From: JBJKPP01 sp046706145
GTDB taxonomy: Bacteria; Bacteroidota; Ignavibacteria; Ignavibacteriales; Ignavibacteriaceae
Direction: 5' to 3'
DNA: 41,592 bases
NCBI GenBank assembly: GCA_046706145.1
Contig: JBJKPP010000157.1
Span: 1-41,592, forward strand
Shown here one piece after another: positions 8,675 through 17,955 of this stretch (position 1 is its first letter; each line of letters begins with the position of its first letter). The notes under the pieces were generated by a model, which worked only from the letters and a program-made list of their open reading frames with translations, was not told where the DNA came from and made no database searches. A program made the translations under genes and the position numbers.

Positions 8675-9516
8675 TAGAGACAGCCAGAGAAATAAGTAAG
8701 AAAAGTAAAAGCAGCTTTTACTATGCTTTTAATTTGCTGCCCTCAGAAAAACGGGATGCGATGAACACTGTATATGCTTTCTGCAGGCAAACCGATGATA
8801 TAATTGATGAGGGTAATGATTCCGATGATATAAAATTTGAGAAACTGCATAAGTGGAGAATTGAGTTGGAGAAAGCTTTCCTTGGCCATTCCGATTATGT
8901 ACTGCTGAATAAATTGGGCAAAACTATTCTACAATTCAATATTCCAGTTGATCCATTCTTTGAACTCTTAAAAGGAATGGAGATGGACCTTCAGAGAAAA
9001 AATTATTTAACTTTTGATGACCTTACACTTTATTGTTATAGGGTTGCTTCAACCGTTGGTTTAATGTGCATAGAAATTTTCGGCTATAAAAATAAGTCCA
9101 CAAAGAATTTTGCAATTGACTTAGGAATAGCTTTACAGTTGACAAATATTCTAAGAGATGTTAAGAAAGATGCCTTGAGAGGAAGAATTTATCTTCCAAA
9201 AGAGGATTTAGTAAAATTCAATTATTCGGAAAATGATATTATAAAGAACGTATATAACCAAAATTTTGTTGATATGATGCAATATGAAGTTGAGAGAACT
9301 AAAACCTATTTTCGCAAGGCCACAGATGAATTAACTCTTGATGATAAAGGTGCAATGTTTGCCGCCAGAGCAATGCAGCATATTTATTACAAACTTCTGG
9401 AAAAGATTGTTAGTCATGAGTACGATGTTTACTCTAAAAAAATTAGAGTTCCGACTATAGAAAAAGTAGGTATTTCTTTAGGGGTTTGGGCGAAGTACAA
9501 TCTTGTTTATTCATGA
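8671..9516 (+). CDS. hpnD: HpnD, presqualene diphosphate synthase
   Basis: This is a 281-aa squalene/phytoene synthase family enzyme that joins two farnesyl diphosphates into presqualene diphosphate. The first motif is TDDIIDE (Asp42, Asp43, Asp46, Glu47), preceded by YAFCRQ. The second is QLTNILRDVKKD (residues 156-167) followed by RGRIYLP, which binds Mg2+-diphosphate. The sequence fits HpnD better than HpnC, matching the second position in the operon. The gene starts inside the hpnC stop (ATGA) and ends inside the hpnE start (ATGA), so all three are very likely translated from one mRNA. Confidence 0.92.
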   Translation: MIETAREISKKSKSSFYYAFNLLPSEKRDAMNTVYAFCRQTDDIIDEGNDSDDIKFEKLHKWRIELEKAFLGHSDYVLLNKLGKTILQFNIPVDPFFELLKGMEMDLQRKNYLTFDDLTLYCYRVASTVGLMCIEIFGYKNKSTKNFAIDLGIALQLTNILRDVKKDALRGRIYLPKEDLVKFNYSENDIIKNVYNQNFVDMMQYEVERTKTYFRKATDELTLDDKGAMFAARAMQHIYYKLLEKIVSHEYDVYSKKIRVPTIEKVGISLGVWAKYNLVYS

Positions 9517-10796
9517 AAAAATGTATTGTGATTGGCGGGGGTTTCGCCGGTCTATCAGCTGCTGCATACCTTATTAAAAACAATGTCCAGGTCGAAATTA
9601 TTGAGGCATCTTCCAAATTAGGAGGCAGAGCCTTTTCACTTCAGGATGACAAAACAGGAGATTTTATTGATAATGGACAGCATATTTTGCTCGGCTGTTA
9701 TAAAGATACGCTTGAGTTCTTAAAAATTATTAATGCGACTGATAATTTTAATTTCCAGAGTAATCTTGAAATCAATTTTTTAAGAGAAAGTTCTAGAGAG
9801 TTTCCGCTGAAAGCAGTTAATCTACCTTATCCACTAAACTTGCTATTTGGGTTTTTGAATTATAAGGCGCTTTCACTAAAAGAACGACTTCAAATAATTC
9901 AATTTTTTATCAGACTTTACTTCTATTCTGATTCTTTCCTGGAGAAAATCACTATAAACGATTGGCTGAATTTAGAAGAGCAGGGCGATAATACTAAGAA
10001 ATGCTTTTGGGAAATAGTATCTATTGCGGCTCTCAACTGCGGTACAAATTTAGCATCAGCACAGATTTTTTCAAGTATTCTAAAGAAGATATTTTTTAAA
10101 GGCAAAAAAGCAGCAACAATAATTCTACCTAAATTTGATCTGTCAAAAAGTTTTTGTGATAGTACAAAAACTTATGTTGAAGAGAATGACAGTCAGATTT
10201 CTTTTTCGGAATCACTTGAAGAATTTGTATTTACTTCGGACAAGTTGGAGAGTATTGTAACCAACAAAAGAGTTATAAAAGATTTTAATTATGTTATATC
10301 CGCTTTACCTCTTAATGCAATAAAAAAAGCCTTGAAAGAAAATGATTTTTTACGAGATTTAAACCTTGATTATTCTTCTATTTTAAATATTCATTTGTGG
10401 TATGAAGACAATCCTTTGGAACATGATTTTTATGGATTTATTGGTTCGGCTATTCATTGGGTATTTAACAAAGGGACGCATATAACAGTAACAATTAGTG
10501 ATGCTAACAAATATGAAAGTTTAGACAAAGAAGAAATTATGAAAATTGTCTTGGAAGAAATTGAAAAATACTTGAAGTTATCAAAAAATAAGATAAAACA
10601 TTTTAGAGTAATTAGAGAAAAGCGAGCCACATTTGTTCCAACAAGAAATATAATTAATAATAGGCCTGAATCAGCGACCAGGTGGAAAAATTTTTTCTTA
10701 GCGGGAGATTGGACAAATACTGGCCTTCCATCAACTATTGAGGGTGCTGTAAAATCAGGTAAAAAAGCTTCTCTCAATGTATTAAAAACATTGTAG
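9513..10796 (+). CDS. hpnE: HpnE, hydroxysqualene dehydroxylase (FAD-dependent amine oxidase fold)
   Basis: HpnE reduces hydroxysqualene to squalene, the last step of the HpnCDE route. From the ATG at 9513 the protein has 427 aa and opens with the Rossmann FAD motif GGGFAG (G8-x-G10-x-x-G13), then an acidic strand end (VEIIEA) and GGRAFS. The C-terminal FAD segment reads AGDWTNTGLPSTIEGAVKSG, as in HpnE and phytoene-desaturase-like enzymes. An upstream frame-compatible GTG/ATG-type start at 9486 would add nine residues. The ATG at 9513 is preferred because it gives an ATGA overlap with hpnD and places the FAD motif at the normal distance from the N-terminus. No squalene-hopene cyclase is visible in the window. 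Confidence 0.9.
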   Translation: MKKCIVIGGGFAGLSAAAYLIKNNVQVEIIEASSKLGGRAFSLQDDKTGDFIDNGQHILLGCYKDTLEFLKIINATDNFNFQSNLEINFLRESSREFPLKAVNLPYPLNLLFGFLNYKALSLKERLQIIQFFIRLYFYSDSFLEKITINDWLNLEEQGDNTKKCFWEIVSIAALNCGTNLASAQIFSSILKKIFFKGKKAATIILPKFDLSKSFCDSTKTYVEENDSQISFSESLEEFVFTSDKLESIVTNKRVIKDFNYVISALPLNAIKKALKENDFLRDLNLDYSSILNIHLWYEDNPLEHDFYGFIGSAIHWVFNKGTHITVTISDANKYESLDKEEIMKIVLEEIEKYLKLSKNKIKHFRVIREKRATFVPTRNIINNRPESATRWKNFFLAGDWTNTGLPSTIEGAVKSGKKASLNVLKTL

Positions 10797-10817
10797 TTAT
10801 TGACTAATTTTTACATT

Positions 10818-10857
10818 ATATAAGCCTTTAATTGTTATTTATTTTGGCTTATATTTT
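10818..10857 (+). terminator. Probable terminator after hpnE
   Basis: A perfect 9-bp inverted repeat, ATATAAGCC (10818-10826) and GGCTTATAT (10846-10854), encloses a 19-nt T-rich loop and is followed by TTT. It begins 22 bases after the hpnE stop. The long loop and weak stem make this a moderate candidate. Confidence 0.45.
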
Positions 10858-10962
10858 GTGCTATTATTTGAAAATGTTTGTTTTTTACATTTTAAATAAT
10901 TTGAAAAATAAATTTAGAGGAGAACTATAGCCAATTTTTACACGTGATTAACTATTTCTTCT

Positions 10963-10970
10963 AAGGTAAG
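10963..10970 (+). promoter_or_regulatory. Shine-Dalgarno-like site deciding the sprA start
   Basis: AAGG at 10963-10966 (in AAGGTAAG) lies six bases before the ATT at 10973. The in-frame stop TAA at 10967-10969 marks the upstream limit of the sprA frame. Together these fix the likely start at ATT 10973. The next usable NTG codon is the TTG at 11030, which has no such site. Confidence 0.5.
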
Positions 10971-10972
10971 TT

Positions 10973-13900
10973 ATTAAGATCAGAGACAAAAAATTCATCT
11001 GGGAAGTTATCCGTGTAGCCATAGCTTCTTTGGTTTTATTCTTCGCAGCAATTAGCTCCGGTTTCAGATACTCATCGGATATAAAGATTGACCAGCCGAT
11101 TTGGGTGGATGCATTGATTAAATTTGCATCTGCCAATAAAACTCACACCTATAAAATTCCTTTGGGTAATTTAGGGATTAAAAATCGGGATGGGAAATTA
11201 GTAGAAAAAGTAAACGACAGTAATTTAAATTCCCCTCCTCAGGTAACAACTTCATTAGACACAAATAGTGTTAAAAAAGATACCTTAAGCAAAAATCTCA
11301 ATGACACATTAGCGGTTAAGCAAAAAGTAGATTCCATGGCTATTGATTCTACGGCAAGGTTAAAGTACTTGGGCCCTAGACCAAGTATTTTACCTTATGT
11401 GACATTTAAACCTCCACAAGTTTCTCCTTTGTTTCTTATGCCTTCCCCCGAATATCAAACTAGAGAAGTTGAACTTGATTCTACCGGTAAGAATGTGAAT
11501 ATTATTGACAAGGTCGCCGGCGAAAAATCTAAAATAGTTTTGACTATGCCGCTTGAAGAATATATAAACATGAAGATGGCGCTTGAAGAACAGCAAGATT
11601 GGGAAGATTTGGGGCATCAATATGTTTTGCAGAATGGAGATCAGGGATTACAACAAGTAATAAAAGATATCACAAATTTTGAAATACCATTACCAAGTGT
11701 AGGTTTGTTAACTATTTTTGGAAAGCCAAGAATAAGCTTAAAAATTGCAGGAGCAGTAGATATCCACGGTGCCTGGCAAAGCCAAACTACAGAAGGTGTA
11801 ACAGCCTCACTTTTGGGGAATACACGTAATGAGCCTGATTTTTCTCAACAAGTTCAAATCAACGTTGATGGAACGATTGGTGACAAATTAAATATCAGTG
11901 CTGATTGGAATACGCAAAGACAATTCGATTATCAGAACCAGTTGAAAATAAAATATACTGGTTATGAAGATGAAATAATACAGAGCGTGGAAGCAGGCAA
12001 CGTGTCATTACAGACTTCGCCCTTGGTTGGGGGAAGTGAAGCACTTTTTGGAGTTAAAGCTAAATTACAGCTTGGACCGTTAGACCTCACTGCCCTGGCC
12101 AGCCAACAGAAAGGCCAGACTAAAACTATAACTGTAAGTGGTGGTTCAGAGTCGCAGCCCATTAATTTGAGAGCATATAGCTATGCTACCAATAATTACT
12201 TTCTTGATACTATATATGCAAGTACAAGTCCAAGTTTAAATCTATTCGAGAATTATTATAATAGTTCGGGGACAAATGTTAATCCTCGATATAGGGTAGT
12301 TCAACTTGAAGTCTGGAAGTCTTATAACACAGTTGGAGGAGATAAATCGAAAATAAGATATGCCAATGCATATATAAATTTGCCGCCGCATTATCCTAGC
12401 CAGACTTATAATGATATACCGGGAGGTAGTAATTATAGAAAATCCCTCCAGCCTGTACCAGGGCAAAGCGAGACAGGAAGATTTATTCTATTACAACCAG
12501 ATGTCGATTATACTTTACATCCGGAAACAGGTTATATCACATTAAATACCCAACTTAATGATAATGACATTATTGCTGTGGCCTATAGAATGCAGGGAAC
12601 ATCTGCATCTGACAGCAACACATGCTATGGTGAATTTCTAAGCGCAGCTAATAAACTGCAGGCTAAAACTGGTGATTCCACCATTGTGCTAAAACTTGTT
12701 AAACCTAGCAACTTATTACCTCAATATAAAGAGGCGTGGTCGCTCCAATTGAAAAACATATATAATGTTGGAGGACTGGGTATTAACCAAAATGGGTTTA
12801 CCTTGGATATCAAGTATGAAGAACCTGGGCAGGATCCAGTTTCCGGCTTTGGCAATGTTAAATTTCTGCATGCTTTTGGTTTCGATAATGCTAACGCCAA
12901 TGGTTCTCCCCAGCCGGATGGTCAATTTGATTGGAATCCAGGCTACACCATTATGCCGGCAGCGGGAGAAATTATTTTTCCTACTTTGCAGCCTTTTGGA
13001 AAAGATCTGCCTTCCGGCATACCTGACTCTTTAAGCTTTCCTGATGTTTACGATACACTCACAACATTTGCACAGCAGAATACTAACAAAGATAAATGGG
13101 AAATCACAGGTCAATTTTCCGGAAGCGTAACATCTACTTATAATCTTGGCTTTAACCTGGTGGAGAATTCTGTCCATGTGTATCTCAATGGAGCTGAATT
13201 ACAGCCAAATGTGGATTATACCATTGATTATAATGTTGGGCAATTGACCATTTTAAACAATGCTGCTTTGGTTCCTGGAGCAAATTTAAAAATTACTTAT
13301 GAACAAAATGATCTCTTTTCGTTGGCAAGTAAAACTCTTCTTGGTGCAAGAGCTGTTTTAAATCTATCTGATAAAACTAAATTAGGATTCTCTCTTCTAA
13401 ATTTAAATGAACAGACTTTAAATGATAAAGTTAGAATTGGTGAAGAACCTCTTTCAAATACTATGATGGGAACAGATTTTAGTACAAGCGGAGACCTGCC
13501 GTTTTTAACACGTGCTTTAGACCACTTAATATCTACTAAACAAATGTCCACTTTTACTTTAGGCGGTGAATTTGCCTACATGAATCCGAACCCAAATACA
13601 AAAACTAGTACTATTGCGTCTGACAATGGTCAAAGTATTGCATATGTTGATGATTTTGAAGGTTCCAAGGAAATAATTCCCGTTGGCGTTTCCTATACTT
13701 CATGGAAAGACCTAAGTGCACCCGGTGATTTGAAAAATATTATTAATCCCTCTTCAATTCCTGCCGATTCTACTGTACCGCAGGAAATGATGAAGTATAA
13801 AGCCCATAGTTTTTGGTTTAATATTACTCCATCCCAGGTAAGCGTTCAAAATATTTGGGGTAACGCAAAACAAGTTGCTCAACAAGATCAGAGTGAGCCT

Positions 13901-16900
13901 GTACTTGATTACTGCTTCGTCCCTGATACCCCTGGATGCTACAATGGTAATCCACGCCTAAAAGATGTCAAAAAAAATTGGGGAGGAATGATGAAAGCCC
14001 TCTCGTCGGCTGCAACAAATTTGATTGAACAAAATATTAATTACATAGAATTTTGGATGAAAATTGATAGGGGAAGTACGGGGGATGGTTTTTACGCTCC
14101 TCCTGATACTGCTCATTTATATATCGATTTGGGAAGGATAAGTGAAGATGTTATACCGAATGGTAAGCTTGATACAGAAGATAAAAATAATAACCAGATT
14201 GTAGATCAGGGTGAAGATAATGGGCTTGATGGTAGGACTGATGAACAAGAAGCAGCATATTATCACTTACCCCCTGGCACTCCAGACCCGGCACATGATA
14301 ATTTTGCATTTAATGGGGGAGCCGGTTCAAAAACACTATGGGATTATTTTAGCATCAACGGAACCCAAGGTAATGCCTCTAATTATGATAATGGCAGAAT
14401 ACCAGACACGGAAGATTTAAATAATAATGGCAGTCTTGATGTAATAAATAGTTATTTTAGATATGCTGTACCTTTAGATACAAGCGCTAAAAACAATCCG
14501 TTCATCGCAGGTCGTGGGGGTAAAGGTAGTGATGGCCAGTGGCGTTTGATTAGAATTCCGTTAAAAGATACATCGCTCACTGTTGGCGATCCAAGCTTAG
14601 CAACTGTTCAATACATTAGATTATTTGTTTATGGACTAAGCAAGCCTTTACACTTGAGTTTTGCTGAATTTAATCTAGCCGGAAATCAATGGCAGTCAGC
14701 TACACCTCAGGATTCAACGATGCAGGTATCTGTAATTAATATAGAAGACAATTCCACTACATATTATCTCCCGCCTGGTTTGCAACGTGCACATGATAAC
14801 ACTCAACCAAATCAAACAGTATTGCTGAATGAACAATCTATGAATTTGATTTTTAATGGTCTAAAGAAAGGTGAATCAAGAGAAGCATTTAAAACTTTAT
14901 ATAGCAGTATAGATGTATTCAATTATAAGCAAATGAAGTTGTTTATACATGGTGACCTTAACCCTACAAAAGGTAATCTATCTTTTTCTAATCCGAGCGC
15001 AGGTGAATATTCTGCATATGTTTACTTTAAATTTGGTACTGATTCAACTAATTACTATGAATATCAGGAACCGCTGGTTCCCGATTGGCAAGAAATAAGC
15101 ATAACTTTTAGTGATCTTACCCGCCTTAAGGAAATAAGGGGAGACAGTGTCTCAGGTGTGATTACTAGTCAGGTTCCAGGAGAACCTGACCATTATTATA
15201 AGATAAGAGGACAACCTACTCTTACTGCTATTAAATACCTTGTAGTAGGTGTATATAATATAAATAATAATAGTTTTAACCCTGGTCCGTTGTCTGGGCA
15301 GATGTGGGTGGATGAATTACGCGTAATTGGAGCAGATAATACGCCTGGATGGGCGTATACTGCTTCTTCATCTCTGCAATTGGCAGACTTAATGGGAATT
15401 AACTTTAATATTAGCCAAACATCGCCTCAATTTCACTCTTTGAGCCAGCAATTTGGTAACAGAGTTATGTCCAAGAATTGGGGTTTTTCCACCAACTTAA
15501 ACATTTTGAAATTACTTCCATTCAAATTAGATGATAGCAACTTCAAGGTAAATTATTCTCACAGTGAATCTATTGGTCAGCCGCAGTATATGCCTGGTAC
15601 CGATATTCAGGTAAATGCCGCTGCTGCATTAGCCGAACAAAGGGCAACTGATTCAACATCCGGAACACAGTTAACTGCAGCTCAAATACGCAACCAGGTT
15701 GAAACAGTAACAACATCAGATGTTCTCTCAACTTCCGGGGTTCAATTGAAGATACCATCTTCATACTGGTTAGTTAGAGATACTTGGAACCGATTAAGTT
15801 TTTCTTTTAACTATAACAAAAGCTTTAGCCGTTCGCCGACCGTATTGAGTAATAAGGGCTGGAACTGGAATTTTTCTATGAATTACGGCCTAAATTTAAG
15901 TCCGGATAACTACATATATCCTGTCAAATTACCATTGATAGGTTCTATTTTAGGATTGTTTTCTGATTATAGGAATCTTAAAGTATATTTTACTCCGCAA
16001 AATTTCTCCTTTAACATGTCGGCTAACCGGTATAGAACTATAAATGTTACTAGAGCAATTGGAAACACTGCGCAACAGTCTGATACCAGTAGGGATTTTT
16101 CCGCACAAAGAGGATTCAGCTATAACTGGAAATTAACAGAAGGAGGTTTATTAAATCTATCAACCGATTATAACGTACATATTAATTCTTCACTATTATA
16201 TCTGGAAACAAATGCCGATGGATTGCAGCGGAGCAGTAGTGCTATATTCAATGATATTTTTTCCGGCACTTTTTTTGGGAAAGATTATCAATATACCCAA
16301 AACTTTGATTTAAAAGCTTCTCCGATTTTACCATCTTTATGGAATTTGGACAGATTCTTTTCCTTAAATGCAAGTTATTCCGCGACATATCAGTGGCAGG
16401 ATAACCTTAGACAGCAAGATTTAGGAGTAAGTGCCGGCTATCAAAACAGGACAAATCTTTCTATGGTATTAAGATTGAAAGCCCTTACAGATCCAATATT
16501 TTCTAATTTATCTCAGAGAGAGAATGAAGAAGCCTCCAATGTTGAAAATACCCGGAGGGCAGAGGAAGAAGCGGAAAGAGCAAGAGCAATAGGGAAAGAA
16601 AATAATGCTAATAAACAAAACGAAGTTAAAAATGAAGTTGCAAAAACCTCCAGTGTAGATACGTCTTCAAACAATGAAATAACCAAGAATAAACATCCTC
16701 TTAAAAATCTGTTGCTTTTTTTGGAATCTGCTGTTCAGTATACTCTTTTTGATTACGATAATATTAATGTTAATTTCACGAATTCTAACTCGTTGTCGCA
16801 AGGCGGTCTTGAATATGACAATACAGGATTTAACAATTTCTGGGGTCTAAAATTAAACTATTCGAAAGGGCCGTCAAGAGCATTTATGCTAGGGTTAAGT

Positions 16901-17935
16901 GATTATGCGGGACCGAGGGCGCCGAATGCTCAGCTTACAGATATTTATTCACAAACTAATGATCTTTCCTTATCCACTTCTCGAAATTTGTGGGAGGGAG
17001 CCACGATTAACATAAATTGGGATGTTAATTGGAGTTATAATAAGAATACTACACTTGCGTCCGATGCCAATGGAAATACCTCTATAAGTACAGTAAGTTC
17101 TTCTGGCACAATCAGCAGAACTTTTCTCACATTTCCACCTTTTCTTTTCTTTAGCTTCCTCAAATCTGGAGTGGATAGAGTTCATCAATTAGATCCTAAT
17201 GCACAGGATCTTTCCGATGCTTTTGTTCAGGGGTTTGAAACTTTTCCGATTCTTTCGAAACTAGGACCATTTTCGCAACTGGCTAATTATATACCCCGGC
17301 CAAATTGGACATTTACCTGGAGCGGTTTGCAATCTATTCCATTTTTCCATGGATTTGCTAAAGATGTTAGTTTGACGCATTCATATAGTTCGACTTATAC
17401 GGAAGGCTGGATGACTACCATTGACGGTTCTAGAGAGGTTCAGTCACAAAGAATTCAGTACGGATTTAATCCGTTGATAGGGCTGTCTATTACATTTAAA
17501 GAATTGTGGGGAGGGAACTTAATTGGCAGTGCAAAGTATTCAACTACTACAAGTTATGATTTAGGACTAAGTACGAATAATATTACACAAACATATTCCA
17601 AAAGTATAGGAATTACTGCAGGGTACTCTAAAAGCGGATTTGATCTTCCAATTTTTGGTATTTCTTTAAAGAATGATATTCAATTTAGTCTTACTTATTC
17701 TCTTGATCAAAATTCCTCGGTGTTGTTTGATATGCTAAATTTCAATGAAAATGGTGTTCCTCAAGACGGTACCGTAAGGACCACAATAGAACCATCAATA
17801 AAATATACAATAAGTTCAAAGGTTACGCTATCGATATTTTATACAAGAACTTCTGTTCAGCCGGAGGGAGCATCCACAATTCCGCCGACAGTTACTAATG
17901 AGGCTGGGTTGGATGTTCATATTTCAATACAATAA
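10973..17935 (+). CDS. sprA: SprA/Sov, giant outer-membrane translocon of the type IX secretion system
   Basis: This very large beta-barrel protein forms the T9SS outer-membrane channel that exports proteins carrying a C-terminal sorting domain. With the ATT start it is 2320 aa, close to family length. The N-terminus then reads IKIRDKKF followed by a hydrophobic run to AAISSG: a textbook signal peptide. A TTG start at 11030 would cut off its basic part. Family features include a conserved stretch near ADWNTQRQFDYQNQ, VDDFEGSKEIIPVG, Asp/Asn-rich metal-binding-like loops at 14157-14250 and 14398-14440 (DLNNNGSLD), and MWVDELRVIG before the second barrel half. Residues of about 1847-1908 form a very charged Glu/Lys/Asn-rich insert. 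The porX-type regulator lies 20 nt downstream. Confidence 0.93.
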   Translation: MKIRDKKFIWEVIRVAIASLVLFFAAISSGFRYSSDIKIDQPIWVDALIKFASANKTHTYKIPLGNLGIKNRDGKLVEKVNDSNLNSPPQVTTSLDTNSVKKDTLSKNLNDTLAVKQKVDSMAIDSTARLKYLGPRPSILPYVTFKPPQVSPLFLMPSPEYQTREVELDSTGKNVNIIDKVAGEKSKIVLTMPLEEYINMKMALEEQQDWEDLGHQYVLQNGDQGLQQVIKDITNFEIPLPSVGLLTIFGKPRISLKIAGAVDIHGAWQSQTTEGVTASLLGNTRNEPDFSQQVQINVDGTIGDKLNISADWNTQRQFDYQNQLKIKYTGYEDEIIQSVEAGNVSLQTSPLVGGSEALFGVKAKLQLGPLDLTALASQQKGQTKTITVSGGSESQPINLRAYSYATNNYFLDTIYASTSPSLNLFENYYNSSGTNVNPRYRVVQLEVWKSYNTVGGDKSKIRYANAYINLPPHYPSQTYNDIPGGSNYRKSLQPVPGQSETGRFILLQPDVDYTLHPETGYITLNTQLNDNDIIAVAYRMQGTSASDSNTCYGEFLSAANKLQAKTGDSTIVLKLVKPSNLLPQYKEAWSLQLKNIYNVGGLGINQNGFTLDIKYEEPGQDPVSGFGNVKFLHAFGFDNANANGSPQPDGQFDWNPGYTIMPAAGEIIFPTLQPFGKDLPSGIPDSLSFPDVYDTLTTFAQQNTNKDKWEITGQFSGSVTSTYNLGFNLVENSVHVYLNGAELQPNVDYTIDYNVGQLTILNNAALVPGANLKITYEQNDLFSLASKTLLGARAVLNLSDKTKLGFSLLNLNEQTLNDKVRIGEEPLSNTMMGTDFSTSGDLPFLTRALDHLISTKQMSTFTLGGEFAYMNPNPNTKTSTIASDNGQSIAYVDDFEGSKEIIPVGVSYTSWKDLSAPGDLKNIINPSSIPADSTVPQEMMKYKAHSFWFNITPSQVSVQNIWGNAKQVAQQDQSEPVLDYCFVPDTPGCYNGNPRLKDVKKNWGGMMKALSSAATNLIEQNINYIEFWMKIDRGSTGDGFYAPPDTAHLYIDLGRISEDVIPNGKLDTEDKNNNQIVDQGEDNGLDGRTDEQEAAYYHLPPGTPDPAHDNFAFNGGAGSKTLWDYFSINGTQGNASNYDNGRIPDTEDLNNNGSLDVINSYFRYAVPLDTSAKNNPFIAGRGGKGSDGQWRLIRIPLKDTSLTVGDPSLATVQYIRLFVYGLSKPLHLSFAEFNLAGNQWQSATPQDSTMQVSVINIEDNSTTYYLPPGLQRAHDNTQPNQTVLLNEQSMNLIFNGLKKGESREAFKTLYSSIDVFNYKQMKLFIHGDLNPTKGNLSFSNPSAGEYSAYVYFKFGTDSTNYYEYQEPLVPDWQEISITFSDLTRLKEIRGDSVSGVITSQVPGEPDHYYKIRGQPTLTAIKYLVVGVYNINNNSFNPGPLSGQMWVDELRVIGADNTPGWAYTASSSLQLADLMGINFNISQTSPQFHSLSQQFGNRVMSKNWGFSTNLNILKLLPFKLDDSNFKVNYSHSESIGQPQYMPGTDIQVNAAAALAEQRATDSTSGTQLTAAQIRNQVETVTTSDVLSTSGVQLKIPSSYWLVRDTWNRLSFSFNYNKSFSRSPTVLSNKGWNWNFSMNYGLNLSPDNYIYPVKLPLIGSILGLFSDYRNLKVYFTPQNFSFNMSANRYRTINVTRAIGNTAQQSDTSRDFSAQRGFSYNWKLTEGGLLNLSTDYNVHINSSLLYLETNADGLQRSSSAIFNDIFSGTFFGKDYQYTQNFDLKASPILPSLWNLDRFFSLNASYSATYQWQDNLRQQDLGVSAGYQNRTNLSMVLRLKALTDPIFSNLSQRENEEASNVENTRRAEEEAERARAIGKENNANKQNEVKNEVAKTSSVDTSSNNEITKNKHPLKNLLLFLESAVQYTLFDYDNINVNFTNSNSLSQGGLEYDNTGFNNFWGLKLNYSKGPSRAFMLGLSDYAGPRAPNAQLTDIYSQTNDLSLSTSRNLWEGATININWDVNWSYNKNTTLASDANGNTSISTVSSSGTISRTFLTFPPFLFFSFLKSGVDRVHQLDPNAQDLSDAFVQGFETFPILSKLGPFSQLANYIPRPNWTFTWSGLQSIPFFHGFAKDVSLTHSYSSTYTEGWMTTIDGSREVQSQRIQYGFNPLIGLSITFKELWGGNLIGSAKYSTTTSYDLGLSTNNITQTYSKSIGITAGYSKSGFDLPIFGISLKNDIQFSLTYSLDQNSSVLFDMLNFNENGVPQDGTVRTTIEPSIKYTISSKVTLSIFYTRTSVQPEGASTIPPTVTNEAGLDVHISIQ

Positions 17936-17955
17936 AATATTATTAGGAGAAATTG

